Counted from the first letter of the stretch, positions 7,815 through 17,305 are shown. The stretch: 64,000 nt of DNA from an uncultured Halieaceae bacterium (GCA_938074045.1 CALJGI010000006.1:124001-188000); one strand, 5' to 3'. The notes: generated by a model from the letters alone, not told the origin. Program-made: numbers and translations.

Positions 7815-9413
7815 ATGAATAAAGCAGTTTTGGAACAGGCGGGTATTGAACTGGATTTCGATGCGGCTAGAACTTTGCCGAATTTACTGGCGGGATTTCT
7901 GGCAGATCAGCCTGACCATATCGCCCTTGTTGAGGGTGACAAGGAGCGCAGCTATGCAGAGATGGTTCGGCGCATATACCAGATCGCCAACGGGTTAATC
8001 GCGCTGGGTGTGGGCAAAGGTGATCGCGTTGCGGCCTTGTCGCGTAACAGCATGGCGTACTCCGAACTGTTCGCTGCCACCCTGTGTGCTGGTGCCTGTA
8101 TGGTTCCTCTACAGACCATGATCGCGGACGGAAGCTTTGACCTGATGCTGAAGGATTGTGCCGCCAAGGTGCTGGTGGTATCTGAAGAGTTTTCGTCCTG
8201 TGCTGATTTGTTTCTGTCGAATCAGACGCAATTAGTAGCAGGTGGGTTGCTGGGTTTTGATTTCGCCAATACGAAATTTGCCGATTTTGAGCAGTGGTTG
8301 TCCAGTCAGGACAGCCATGCACCAGGCGTAGTTATCGGGCCCACGGACGAGTTCAATATCATCTACAGTTCCGGGACGACCGGGGTGCCCAAAGGTATTG
8401 TTCATAGCCACAAGACCCGACAGGGCCTGGCCCGCGGCATGATCCCGCTGGGTTTCTCCCCGGCGTCGGTCAATCTGATTGCCACGCCTTTGTATTCCAA
8501 TACAACGTTTACCACATGGTGGCCTTCGCTGTGCGTCGGAGCAACGCAGGTCGTCATGAGTAAATTCAGCGCCGAGGGCGCGCTTGCCTTGATCGAGCGG
8601 CACAATGTTTCCCACGCGATGCTGGTCCCGGTGCAGTACGATCGCATTATGCGCTCGGTCAAGTTTGATGACCATAAGCTTGATTCCCTGGAGGTCAAAT
8701 TCAGTACCAGCGCGCCGCTGCGAGCCGCGCTCAAGGCGGATGTGATAGACCGCTTCCCCGGTGAACTGTTCGAGTTTTATGGCATGACAGAGGGTGGTGC
8801 TGGAACCCTGTTCGTCGGCAGCGTTGCACGTGAACTTGATAAGCTGGGTTCGGTGGGCACGCCTCTGCCCGGGACCACCATGAAAATTCTGGCCGAGGAT
8901 GGCACTGAGCTATCTGCTGGAGAAACAGGAGAGATCGTAGGCCGTGGCGCCAATATGAGTAATGGTTATCTCAATCGCAAAGATGCCAATACCGACATGT
9001 CCTGGTTTGATAAAGATGGCTTGTTGTATTTCAAGACTGGCGATGTGGGCTATCTGGACGAGGATGGGTGGCTGTTCCTGTCCGATCGCAAGAAAGACAT
9101 GATCATTTCCGGAGGGTTCAATATTTATGCAACAGATCTCGAACTGGTGTTGCTGCAGCACGAGGCGGTGCATGAGGTGGCCGTCGTCGCACTGCCCAGT
9201 GCGAATTGGGGTGAGACGCCTCTTGCTATAGTGGTGCGCGAACCGGAAACCGCCGTCGCCGAGGATGAGGTGCGTGAATGGGCCAATGAGAGATTGGGCA
9301 AGCTACAGGAAATTTCACAGCTGGTTTATATCGATGATCTGCCGAAAAGCTCTATTGGCAAAGTGCTGAAACGTGAACTACGCGAGCGTTACAAATCGTT
9401 GGGAGATGCGTAA
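7815..9413 (+). CDS. AMP-forming acyl-CoA synthetase / ligase
   Basis: The ATG at 7815 is chosen because AAGG precedes it at a suitable distance; an in-frame ATG at 7767 adds 16 unlikely residues. The 532-residue protein has all ANL-superfamily motifs: phosphate loop YSSGTTGVPKG (about 184-194), EFYGMTEGG, TGDVGYLDEDGW, the hinge SDRKKDMIISGG and the C-terminal lysine in KSSIGK (Lys516). It adenylates a carboxylic acid and transfers it to CoA. The nearest functional neighbours are the aldehyde dehydrogenase upstream and ggt downstream (convergent). The chain-length or aromatic preference cannot be read from sequence. Confidence 0.93.
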   Translation: MNKAVLEQAGIELDFDAARTLPNLLAGFLADQPDHIALVEGDKERSYAEMVRRIYQIANGLIALGVGKGDRVAALSRNSMAYSELFAATLCAGACMVPLQTMIADGSFDLMLKDCAAKVLVVSEEFSSCADLFLSNQTQLVAGGLLGFDFANTKFADFEQWLSSQDSHAPGVVIGPTDEFNIIYSSGTTGVPKGIVHSHKTRQGLARGMIPLGFSPASVNLIATPLYSNTTFTTWWPSLCVGATQVVMSKFSAEGALALIERHNVSHAMLVPVQYDRIMRSVKFDDHKLDSLEVKFSTSAPLRAALKADVIDRFPGELFEFYGMTEGGAGTLFVGSVARELDKLGSVGTPLPGTTMKILAEDGTELSAGETGEIVGRGANMSNGYLNRKDANTDMSWFDKDGLLYFKTGDVGYLDEDGWLFLSDRKKDMIISGGFNIYATDLELVLLQHEAVHEVAVVALPSANWGETPLAIVVREPETAVAEDEVREWANERLGKLQEISQLVYIDDLPKSSIGKVLKRELRERYKSLGDA

Positions 9414-9420
9414 TGCCGAT

Positions 9421-11190
9421 CTATGGATTGCTTCGAGTGCCGACTGCAGTCTTGATTTTTGGATTCGAGGGGGGTGGCATGATTACACCTATGGCCAGAG
9501 CATCGGGCCGTCTGGAATTGGAGGATCCGAAGTATTTTCCATCACGGTAGAGAATCGATTGTGTGCTGCCCATGGTTTGCTCGTAGACAACCTCGTGTCC
9601 CATATTTTTCAGCAGCGCAATCGTGTCTGGACTGAAACCTTGTTCCAGGCGCAGGGTTTGTGAATTCCAGCCCTGTTGAATGCGGGGTCTATGTGTTGCC
9701 TCGGCGATGTTCATATCAAAGTCTATTATGTTGATCAGCAACTGCAGCACGGTGTTTATGATGCGGCTGCCGCCGGGCGTACCGGTTGTCAGAAAAACTT
9801 CATCGTTTGCGTCGAGGACGATGGTGGGCGTCATGGTTGAAAGCATGCGCTTGCCTGGTGCGAAGGCATTGGGACCGAACTCGCTATTGCTGATGTAGAA
9901 GTTGCGCATCTGATTGTCCAACAGAATACCCGTTCCTTCAGCCACCCAGCCAGATCCGAAGGAATAGCCCAGGGTGTAAGTGTTGGACACGGCATTGCCC
10001 GCGCTGTCCATAACGGAAAAGTGAGTGGTGTCGCGACTCTCGTACTGCTCAACGGGAGAAGGCTTAATATTCTTTACTTTGGCGGCGCGCTTCAGGTCAA
10101 TTTCTCGAGCCAGGTCGGCTGCAAGTTTGTTGCCGATGTAGCCGTCTATGGCGAGGTCATTAAAATCCGGGTCCCCGATATGCGTGCGACGATTGGCTGC
10201 GGCGAGCTTCATGGTTTCTGACAAGAAGTGCAGATGTTTGGCGGAGCCAGCGCCGGTGTCCTCCACATCAAACCGGTTTAGCACGTTTAACATTTGCAAT
10301 AGGGTGATACCACCGGCGCTGGGCGGCGGCATGGAGAAGACCTTATAGCCCCGGTAGTTGGTTGATACCACTGGTCGTTCCTTCGCTTGGTAGGCTTTCA
10401 AATCCTCCAGTGAAACGTTGCGCCCTGCGTTCTGCAGCGCCGCCACGATGCGCTTGCCCAGCTCACCCTCGTAAAATGCGTTTGCGCCACCCTCCTGAAT
10501 CTGGCGCAGCGACCATGCCAGGTCCTTCTGCACCAGTATTTGCCCTGGCTGCCAGGCGTAGCCATCTGACCGCAGATAAATGGCACTGCTGGCTGGGTTG
10601 GCGGCAAGAACGCGGCCCGCTGCCTCCAGCGCAAAACTTAAATCCGATGTTACGCGAATACCATTTTCGGCGAGGTCTATGGCGGGTTGTACCAACTCCG
10701 GCCAGGGCAGGCTGCCATAGCGCTGCCAGGCTCTATGTAAGCCGGCAAGCGTACCTGGAATGGCCGATGCGTGGGCACCGAAGGTCAGCTTGTCCCAGAG
10801 AATTTCTCCGACGGGGCTGCGATGGTCCGCATCGTTGCTACTCAGCGGTGCCATGGATCGGTAGTCCAACGCAATAGTTTCATCGCTGTCTGCCAGGTGA
10901 ATCAGCATAAAGCCACCGCCACCCAGATTGCCGGCGCGGGGCAGGGTGACTGACAACGCGAAACCCATGGCGACGGCCGCGTCGACCGCGTTACCTCCCT
11001 GTTTCAATACATTGTGTCCCACCAGCGTCGCGATGGAGTTTTGCGATACCGCCATGCCGTGATAACCGATGATCGGATTGTGGACCGTGTCATAGCGGAT
11101 GATTGGCTGAGCCAACTGGGCACTGACGCTGACGCTCGCCAGCAGTGTGATCAGTAGCGTTGCTATGCCATTTCTCTCGTCCGTCCTCAT
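9421..11190 (-). CDS. ggt: Gamma-glutamyltransferase
   Basis: This 589-residue enzyme has a signal-like N terminus (about 10-25, ending SVSA) and the full GGT pattern. The substrate-binding Arg111 is in LDYRSMAP, the autoprocessing/catalytic Thr388 in RDTTHFSVMD, and the late glycine pair in TGTPGGSRI. GGT is made as a proenzyme that cuts itself before the Thr, giving large and small subunits in the periplasm, and it hydrolyses or transfers the gamma-glutamyl group of glutathione or related amides. The start overlaps the stop of the PrnB-like gene by one base (TGATG). It is the last gene of the 9.4-15.6 kb minus-strand group. Confidence 0.95.
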   Translation of the reverse strand: MRTDERNGIATLLITLLASVSVSAQLAQPIIRYDTVHNPIIGYHGMAVSQNSIATLVGHNVLKQGGNAVDAAVAMGFALSVTLPRAGNLGGGGFMLIHLADSDETIALDYRSMAPLSSNDADHRSPVGEILWDKLTFGAHASAIPGTLAGLHRAWQRYGSLPWPELVQPAIDLAENGIRVTSDLSFALEAAGRVLAANPASSAIYLRSDGYAWQPGQILVQKDLAWSLRQIQEGGANAFYEGELGKRIVAALQNAGRNVSLEDLKAYQAKERPVVSTNYRGYKVFSMPPPSAGGITLLQMLNVLNRFDVEDTGAGSAKHLHFLSETMKLAAANRRTHIGDPDFNDLAIDGYIGNKLAADLAREIDLKRAAKVKNIKPSPVEQYESRDTTHFSVMDSAGNAVSNTYTLGYSFGSGWVAEGTGILLDNQMRNFYISNSEFGPNAFAPGKRMLSTMTPTIVLDANDEVFLTTGTPGGSRIINTVLQLLINIIDFDMNIAEATHRPRIQQGWNSQTLRLEQGFSPDTIALLKNMGHEVVYEQTMGSTQSILYRDGKYFGSSNSRRPDALAIGVIMPPPSNPKIKTAVGTRSNP

Positions 11191-12377
11191 CAGTGCTCAT
11201 CAGCCTGCGTGAGGCACGCCCGCAGAGTATCCAGATCGCGATAGCGGCTCGGAATGTCGTCACGTTCAGCGGCGGATCGCAAATCAGCCAGTTTCCGCAG
11301 TGATTTCAGTAGTACAGGGAGTGGCGGTCCACTGGCGGTCAGTCCTTTTTGCTCCATCATATTGTTGGTGACGGCCGGATTCTCTATAAATTTAGCGACC
11401 AGCTTTTCATGATGTTGCAGGGCGGTTTTTCCGTGGGCCAGGCAGGCCTCAAGAAACAGCTCCGCGTTTTGCTGGAACCAGGGTTGATCTGCATGTGATT
11501 GGGCTTCGCCCAGAAATTGATCCAATAGGCTCTCCCGGCGCATACAGTCGCGCAGAATCAACTGATCCGATGGCGTCATAAACAAAAATTTGTCGACCAG
11601 TAGCTGTGAGTAATAGGCGTCGTCCGCCCGACACAAACCCAGCAGCAGGTCTATAACGTTTATGCCGGCAAAATCTCCCGCATTGGCACCTCTATACTCG
11701 TGAAGACCGACTCGATGCGGTTTGTAGTAGGGCCGGACGCAGTAGAAAAAGCGGTTGATATCCAGCTCGTCAAACAACTGGTCATTGGAGGCCACCACAT
11801 CGTCCAGGGCGGCGACGGCTGCCTTCAGCAGATCCGCCGCGATAGGATGTGACACGCCCAGTGGCAGGATTCTCAGCAGCGCTTCCGAGGCGCGGATGTA
11901 CGCCAGGGCCGCCCGCGTGTTGTAAGTAATAAATAGTGCTTCGTCGGGCAGCGAAGTAAAGGTTTTGTACACGCCATTGATTGCCCGATTGTGTGTCTCA
12001 AGATGTGCTGAGGCGAAACGCGGCACCACACCCAGGCCGGCGCCCAGTTGCATGGCCAGGGCGGATGCGTCGTGAAGGGGTGATTTGGTTTCCCGAGATG
12101 GCTCGGTAATTTCGTGCCGGCGACACGCTGCCATAAAGCACCCGACGTTTCCCAGCAGGTCGAAGGCGGCATCGAAACCTTCGTCGGTATTTCCCTCTTT
12201 CAGCAACTCTACAATCAAGGCGTTGCCCTCGGCTTCCAGTTGTCGCTTCACGTGGTCGCCGACCCCTGCTACAACCTCCCGGTTGTCACTGGCAAAGTAG
12301 AGCTCCTCGAGTTCGCTGTTCAGCGCAATGAAACCCCCTCTGATCCATGCATCAAACTTTTCTGTATTTGTTGTCAC
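11190..12377 (-). CDS. PrnB-like (DUF1864) heme-dependent oxygenase-fold protein
   Basis: This 395-residue protein matches my knowledge of the PrnB / DUF1864 family, mainly in the central block FFYCVRPYYKPHRVG followed by EYRGANAGDFAGIN and DLLLGLC. PrnB of pyrrolnitrin biosynthesis is related to the indoleamine/tryptophan dioxygenase heme fold and rearranges chlorotryptophan. Most homologues outside that pathway are uncharacterised and may act on other indoles or amines. The gene is coupled to ggt downstream (TGATG) and lies 33 bp after the sulfatase gene. No halogenase is present, so pyrrolnitrin synthesis itself is unlikely. Confidence 0.6.
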   Translation of the reverse strand: MTTNTEKFDAWIRGGFIALNSELEELYFASDNREVVAGVGDHVKRQLEAEGNALIVELLKEGNTDEGFDAAFDLLGNVGCFMAACRRHEITEPSRETKSPLHDASALAMQLGAGLGVVPRFASAHLETHNRAINGVYKTFTSLPDEALFITYNTRAALAYIRASEALLRILPLGVSHPIAADLLKAAVAALDDVVASNDQLFDELDINRFFYCVRPYYKPHRVGLHEYRGANAGDFAGINVIDLLLGLCRADDAYYSQLLVDKFLFMTPSDQLILRDCMRRESLLDQFLGEAQSHADQPWFQQNAELFLEACLAHGKTALQHHEKLVAKFIENPAVTNNMMEQKGLTASGPPLPVLLKSLRKLADLRSAAERDDIPSRYRDLDTLRACLTQADEH

Positions 12378-12410
12378 TATTCACTCCCGATACGCGTATG
12401 CAAGGATCAT

Positions 12411-13928
12411 TCAGACCTGGGGAAAGCGGGCCCGCTTCTCCAATTCATAAATCGGCATATTGTTGCGCACGTATGCCGTGCTGGCATCCTCTTGCGGATG
12501 ATAGTCCCAACAGACATTCATATCACGCATGATACCCTTTAGAAAATTGCGTCTGCGTTGGCTCTCGCACACCCGCTGCGTCAATTCCTCTTCGTTGTAC
12601 TTCCGTTTGAGCTGGGCAAGCAATCCCTCAATTTCAGCTGTGTACTGTGCCCTGCTCGCAAGATTGTCTATTTCGTCGGGGTCATCCGTGATATCAAAAT
12701 ATTGAAGGGGATCGCGTTGGGAGTAGATGAGTTTCTTCGACCCTTTGCGCAGCATGAAAATGGGGCAATCGGTTCCCTCGGCAAAGTACTCGCCTACCAC
12801 CTCATCATGACCGCCAGCCCCGGACAAATGGGGCAGAAGCGATCGGCCCTCAATGGGTGTTACATATTCGCGGGGTTGGCCGTCCCTGGCAAACTCAACC
12901 AGGGTTGGGAGTATATCGACCAGCGACACAGCCTCTGCAACACGGTGTGCCTGGAAACTCTCGGGGGCGTGAATGATCAGGGGTACCCGGGCTGAGTGCT
13001 CAAAGAAGTTCATTTTGAACCACATACCCCGCTCACCCAGCATGTCCCCGTGATCGGCGGTGAAGACGACGATGGTGTTATCGCTGTGCCCGGCTTCGTC
13101 AAGTGCTTTTAGCAGTTCTGCTACTTTGCTGTCGATGTCGGAGACAGAGCCGTAGTAGGCACGGCGTGCGTTGCGAACCGTGTCGTCATTCAAGGTGATA
13201 TCCGATGCGCCGTAGCCACGACGCAGGCGGGAGGAGTGTGGATCTTCCCTGATTGATCCCAGCGGGACACGGGGCAGATCAATATCATCCTGCCGGTAGC
13301 GGTTCCAGTCTTCCTCGCGACACAGGTAGGGGTCATGGGGCTGAATCAGTGAGACCGTTAGGGCAAAGGGCTGGCCAGCGTCCTTGCGGGCTTCGTCGAA
13401 CATAAATCGTTTCGCCTTGAACACCACCTCATCGTCGTAATCCATGTACATGGATCGGGTACACACTCCGGCCTTGGTAACAACCTCCATAGTGTGAAAC
13501 CAGTCCAGTCTGTCCTCCGGCCGATCCCACTCCGGGTGCCAGGTGAAGTCGGCGGGGTAAACGTCTGTGGTCAGCCGGTGACGGAAGCCATGCAACTGGT
13601 CCGGGCCAACAAAATGCATTTTTCCGCTGAGGCAGGTGTTGTAACCTTCGGCCGCGAGATAATGAGCAAAGGTTGGAACCTCGGAGGAAAATTCCACCGC
13701 ATTGTCCCAGGCTGCAATTTTTGATGGCAGCCTGCCGCTCATCATGACAAATCGGGAGGGCGCACAAAGAGGGGAGTTAGTATAAGCCGCGTCAAAGACC
13801 ACCCCCTCATCGGCCAGCTTTTGCAGCGTGGGGGCCTGCACCACAGAGTGGCCGTAGCAGGGCAGAAATTGGGGAGCCAACTGATCTGCCATGATAAACA
13901 ATATGTTGGGGGCTTTGGTTGCACTCAT
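12411..13928 (-). CDS. betC: Sulfatase, choline-sulfatase type
   Basis: The 505-residue protein has the type I sulfatase core: metal site NILFIMADQ, and the formylglycine motif C-x-P-S-R (CAPSR, Cys55) that needs oxidation by a formylglycine-generating enzyme. The body (LTTDVYPADFTW, FTADHGDMLGERGMW) and the C-terminal tail (YVRNNMPIYELEKRARFP) match choline-sulfatases, which hydrolyse choline-O-sulfate to choline and sulfate in the cytoplasm. No signal peptide is seen. It is followed by the PrnB-like gene. No choline dehydrogenase (betA/betB) is adjacent, so another alkyl sulfate is possible. Confidence 0.8.
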   Translation of the reverse strand: MSATKAPNILFIMADQLAPQFLPCYGHSVVQAPTLQKLADEGVVFDAAYTNSPLCAPSRFVMMSGRLPSKIAAWDNAVEFSSEVPTFAHYLAAEGYNTCLSGKMHFVGPDQLHGFRHRLTTDVYPADFTWHPEWDRPEDRLDWFHTMEVVTKAGVCTRSMYMDYDDEVVFKAKRFMFDEARKDAGQPFALTVSLIQPHDPYLCREEDWNRYRQDDIDLPRVPLGSIREDPHSSRLRRGYGASDITLNDDTVRNARRAYYGSVSDIDSKVAELLKALDEAGHSDNTIVVFTADHGDMLGERGMWFKMNFFEHSARVPLIIHAPESFQAHRVAEAVSLVDILPTLVEFARDGQPREYVTPIEGRSLLPHLSGAGGHDEVVGEYFAEGTDCPIFMLRKGSKKLIYSQRDPLQYFDITDDPDEIDNLASRAQYTAEIEGLLAQLKRKYNEEELTQRVCESQRRRNFLKGIMRDMNVCWDYHPQEDASTAYVRNNMPIYELEKRARFPQV

Positions 13929-14063
13929 GACTGGTTTGGTTCTCGCTTGGTGTTGTCTTCTGGCATCAGCGTCAGAAAAATCTGTGTTTGAGAGGCTAAG
14001 CCGCCGTCAGCCCGACATCCAGTATCCAGAGTCAGGATATTGCATAACAATCTTCGTCGCCGG

Positions 14064-14819
14064 TCACCAGACGCCACCGAGGGCAACCTTTATTGCTTCG
14101 CCACTGACGCCACTGGATTCCTCTGCTGCCAGAAACCCGATTACGGTGGCGACTTCCTCTGGCGTGACAACTCTGCCAGCGGGATAGAGTGTAGCTCTAT
14201 CCCGCCATACCTCATCCCTTGTAATACCGCGTTCCTGTGCTTCCGCGATGGCTGATTTTTCCGCCATCTCGGTATGTACCCAGCCGGGTAGTACGGCATT
14301 CGAGGTAACGCCATGGGGACCGCAATCCAACGCCACAGAGCGCATGAGACCCAGTAGCCCATGCTTGGAGCTGTTGTAGGCAGCGCAGTGCGGCTCCGCC
14401 AACTCTCCCGCCGTGGAACTGGTGTATACAACGCGCCCATATTTTTGTTTGACCATGTCGGCGGTGATCAACCTGCTCAGATGAAAGGGTCCGTTCAGAT
14501 TGATATCCAGAGTTTTCTCCCACAGTGTCGGATCCTGTTCCCAGATTACTTTCTCCTCGGCCGAACCAATCCCGTGGTTGCATATAAACACTTCGATGCT
14601 CCCCAGTCGCTGTCGGGTTTCGAGAACAACTTTTTCACAGCCCTCGATGGTACCCAGGTCAGCCGCGATATAGTCTGTACCGAGGGATGCCAGTTCCGAT
14701 TCACTGCGTGCCGTCGCCATCACCCTGGCGCCGCGCTCGGATAGTAGCTGGGTTGTTACGCGACCAATGCCTCTGCCAGCTCCGGTAACGAGTGTGACGC
14801 GACCCTCGACTCCAGCCAT
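14064..14819 (-). CDS. SDR-family oxidoreductase
   Basis: This 251-residue classical short-chain dehydrogenase/reductase shows TGAGRGIG (residues 12-19) for NAD(P) binding, NHG (81-83) and the Ser135-Tyr148-Lys152 catalytic set (YNSSK). It should interconvert a hydroxyl and a keto group on an unidentified substrate. It starts 17 bp after the sirtuin gene and is followed 135 bp later by the sulfatase, so it probably belongs to the same transcript. Confidence 0.9.
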   Translation of the reverse strand: MAGVEGRVTLVTGAGRGIGRVTTQLLSERGARVMATARSESELASLGTDYIAADLGTIEGCEKVVLETRQRLGSIEVFICNHGIGSAEEKVIWEQDPTLWEKTLDINLNGPFHLSRLITADMVKQKYGRVVYTSSTAGELAEPHCAAYNSSKHGLLGLMRSVALDCGPHGVTSNAVLPGWVHTEMAEKSAIAEAQERGITRDEVWRDRATLYPAGRVVTPEEVATVIGFLAAEESSGVSGEAIKVALGGVW

Positions 14820-14836
14820 ATATTTCCCCTGGGTTT

Positions 14837-15604
14837 TTATCCCTGATTCAAATTATTGATCACGGCACACATTACCGCGCCTATGGCCTCATTGAGAACC
14901 AAATCGGCTATATGATCAAGGGGTGTGGATTGCTGGTTGATTATGACCAGTTTCGCGCCGTTGGCCTGTGCTACCTGCGGAAATGCCGCTGCCGGGAACA
15001 CGGTCAGCGAAGAACCGAGAACAATAAACAAGTCGCTGTTCATGGTTGCCACTTCAGCCAGCGTCATCGGTGTCTCGGGCATGGCCTGACCGAATGAGAT
15101 AGTGGCGTTCTTGATGATGCCACCACAGCTCCCGCAGGGAGCGATCATTCCGTTGGTTCGGTATTCTTTTTCCATGTCCACATGTTCATAGCGAGATTCA
15201 CAGGTGAGGCATTTAGCATAGGTTGCATTACCGTGTAACTCCACCACCCGGTCGGCTGGAACGCCGGACTCCTGATGCAGGTTGTCAACGTTCTGAGTAA
15301 TTATTGTTTGCAGACGAGAGATATTGACGAGATGTGTCAAAGCGTCATGGCCGGTATTAGGTCTGGCCTGTGTGATATCTTTCCCGCGCTCAAACCATTG
15401 TTTCCATGATTCCTGTCTGACCTCTTCTGAAGCCACGAAATCCTGAAACTGAATAGGCTTGATTTTGCTCCATAGACCTCCGGGACCCCTAAAGTCGGGA
15501 ATGCCTGATTCCGTGCTGATACCGGCTCCTGTAAAAGCGACGGCGTGGGCGCTCTCCCGCAACAGGCGAGTCAAACTGTTTATTGATTGGGTATATGTAG
15601 TCAT
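14837..15604 (-). CDS. cobB: NAD-dependent protein deacylase (sirtuin)
   Basis: The 255-residue protein is a complete Sir2 enzyme. Visible are the NAD pocket GAGISTESGIPDFRG (26-40), TQNVDNLH (103-110), catalytic His124 in VELHGN, and the zinc cysteines 132, 135, 157 and 160. It removes acyl groups from lysines using NAD and often controls acyl-CoA synthetases and central metabolism. The Tyr/Arg pair that marks class III desuccinylases is not evident after the GAGIS region (LWSKIKPIQFQDF), so ordinary deacetylation is more likely. It heads the minus-strand group running to ggt. Confidence 0.95.
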   Translation of the reverse strand: MTTYTQSINSLTRLLRESAHAVAFTGAGISTESGIPDFRGPGGLWSKIKPIQFQDFVASEEVRQESWKQWFERGKDITQARPNTGHDALTHLVNISRLQTIITQNVDNLHQESGVPADRVVELHGNATYAKCLTCESRYEHVDMEKEYRTNGMIAPCGSCGGIIKNATISFGQAMPETPMTLAEVATMNSDLFIVLGSSLTVFPAAAFPQVAQANGAKLVIINQQSTPLDHIADLVLNEAIGAVMCAVINNLNQG

Positions 15605-15741
15605 AGAAAAACCTCACGCGGCCGCGGCTTTTGTGCGGTAGGACCGGCCGCTGGCAGTAGTTTTCAGGGCGAGTGAAACTCCCCGTAATCCAAAATGCAA
15701 AAGCGCCCGTACAAAGGAGCATCTGTGTAAGGAGTAAAGTA

Positions 15742-15981
15742 ATGATTGAACGCAATCTGGGGAATTTTGAAAGAATTATACGCCTGCTGACAGGTCTGGT
15801 GTTAGTCGGGTGGGTTGTAAAACAACCTCATCTCAATGGCATCGAGTGGTTCGTGCTGCTGATATCGGTGGCCCTGATCCTCAATGGCGTATTTCAGCGC
15901 TGTTACCTCTGGTATGTGCTGGATATCAACACCCGCGTCGGTCAGCGCAGGGAGACCACGGCGGACTTGAGTTGCCGATAG
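15742..15981 (+). CDS. DUF2892 (YgaP-type) small membrane protein
   Basis: The ATG at 15742 is chosen because AAGGAG lies 7 nt upstream. The 79-residue protein has the DUF2892 layout: a short N-terminal amphipathic stretch (ERNLGNFERIIRLLTG), then two membrane helices separated by a short loop and the closing CYLWYVLDIN. Such proteins resemble the membrane part of the YgaP rhodanese; their role is unknown. It is divergent from cobB. Confidence 0.8.
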   Translation: MIERNLGNFERIIRLLTGLVLVGWVVKQPHLNGIEWFVLLISVALILNGVFQRCYLWYVLDINTRVGQRRETTADLSCR

Positions 15982-16067
15982 GCTAAGGGTGTTTTTATCT
16001 GATTGATCGCTTTATGGCCATCAGTGATATATAACTGGCTTACAGTAGTTCAGAGGAGGGCAGAGGC

Positions 16068-16520
16068 ATGGGCGAAATATTGAATGGACCATGGTCGCAC
16101 AGTCAGATAGATGATTTTCTAATTAGAGGACGTTTCCCGTTGCGCCTTGCCTGTACGGCCGCCGATGGCTATCCCAGGGTGGTCTCGCTATGGTACCGGT
16201 ACGAAGGCGGGGAGTTGCTGTGTGTCACTCATCAGGCTTCTCATGTTGCTAAACTGTGTGGAGATGATCCGCGGGTTGGGTTCGAGGTATCACCAAACGA
16301 ACCTCCCTACCACGGCGTCCGTGGGCAGGGGGATGTATCGATCGAGCCGCTGGGAGACAAAGATACGCTGGAAACCCTGTTGGGAAGATATTTGGGGGGT
16401 GCCCGTTCGAGTCTCGCGGATTGGTTGTTGTCTCGCAGTGATGAAGAGTTGTTGCTGACTATCAAACCACGCAGGATGTTCAGCTGGGATTACCGTGAGC
16501 GAATGGCCGATGCCGTTTAG
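16068..16520 (+). CDS. Pyridoxamine-5'-phosphate-oxidase-like FMN/heme-binding protein
   Basis: The 150-residue protein has the split-barrel pattern of the PNPOx-like superfamily: RFPLRLACTAADGYPRVVSLWY, then FEVSPNEPPYHGVRGQG and a C-terminal MFSWDYRE. Members bind FMN, F420 or heme and reduce small molecules. A GAGGAGGG sequence upstream of the ATG at 16068 supports the start. The true cofactor is unknown. It precedes the decayed cysteine synthase. Confidence 0.75.
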   Translation: MGEILNGPWSHSQIDDFLIRGRFPLRLACTAADGYPRVVSLWYRYEGGELLCVTHQASHVAKLCGDDPRVGFEVSPNEPPYHGVRGQGDVSIEPLGDKDTLETLLGRYLGGARSSLADWLLSRSDEELLLTIKPRRMFSWDYRERMADAV

Positions 16521-16692
16521 CCCCTCGCTTCATGGAGTAGAGTGCAGGCACTGAACGCAGTGAGGCATATTTGCTCTGCAGCATGGCACTTTCCTAATAG
16601 GTAATGGCACATCCATGGCGAAAGCTAAGTAAAATAAGCATTTGACCATGGTATGGTTGTGTTCACGAACATGTAGAAGGTTGGAGGCAGTC

Positions 16693-17305
16693 GTGAGTGA
16701 ATACAATAGCTAGGTCGAGTCTACCGGTAGTGGTTCCCTTGTGCGTCTCACGGCGCTAGTACCCGTGAGCTCGAATCTGTACTTCAAGATAAAATCTTTC
16801 AACCCCGGTTGCATGGGATCAGATCGTATGGCCGATGCAGATTTACACCAGCGAAACGCGGCGCAGAAGATACTCGACGAATTTATCGATGAGCCTATGA
16901 ACTAATGGCTGACCGGGTTTGGTACCGGGGGTCGCTTGAAAGCTCAGTCAGCAACTCGCCCAACGCCAAGGCGTTCTGGTTGGAAGTGCGGCGGGTGCGG
17001 CATTGTTCGCGGCCCTGGAAATGATTGAATATCGTAGCAGCAGCCTGGATTCTGTAGCACTGCAGGAAAACGATCTCGATAATAAGTTGCGAACAGTGTT
17101 GGGCGTAAAGCCCGGGGTGCCGACGGTACCCCAGATAGTTCTCCGAGGTGAGCATAGCGGTGGTGCATCGGAATTATTTGAGCTCGGTGGTGACGGCAAC
17201 CTGCAGGAATGCTTACTCAAACTCGGGTTCCCTTATGACTTTGGCGCAAGCCCCAATCTGAACAAATTGATGCCGCAATATCTGCAAACACACAAACGAG
17301 CCTGA
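16693..17305 (+). pseudogene. Decayed cysteine synthase-glutaredoxin fusion
   Basis: A GTG at 16693 with GGAG upstream starts MSEYNS, interrupted by TAG at 16711. The frame then reads like a CysK N terminus (GSGSLVRLTALVP, then NLYFKIKSFNPG and DRMA). After a gap it reaches a second stop, TAA at 16903, within DEPMN*WLTGFGTGGRLK, matching the CysK GTGGT phosphate loop. A frameshift then leads to QRQGVLVGSAAGAAL (the late CysK GxSSGAA segment) and a glutaredoxin-like tail with PTVPQIVLRGEHSGGASEL. The PLP-lysine is changed (SVKDR became MGSDR) and the glutaredoxin CxxC region is deleted. Two stops, a frameshift and deletions make it non-functional. The family match is by eye. Confidence 0.8.

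Noticed and set aside
17003..17305. Free-standing glutaredoxin starting at TTG 17003
   Set aside because: No CxxC, no ribosome-binding site, and the sequence before it continues into CysK-like remains in the same frame.
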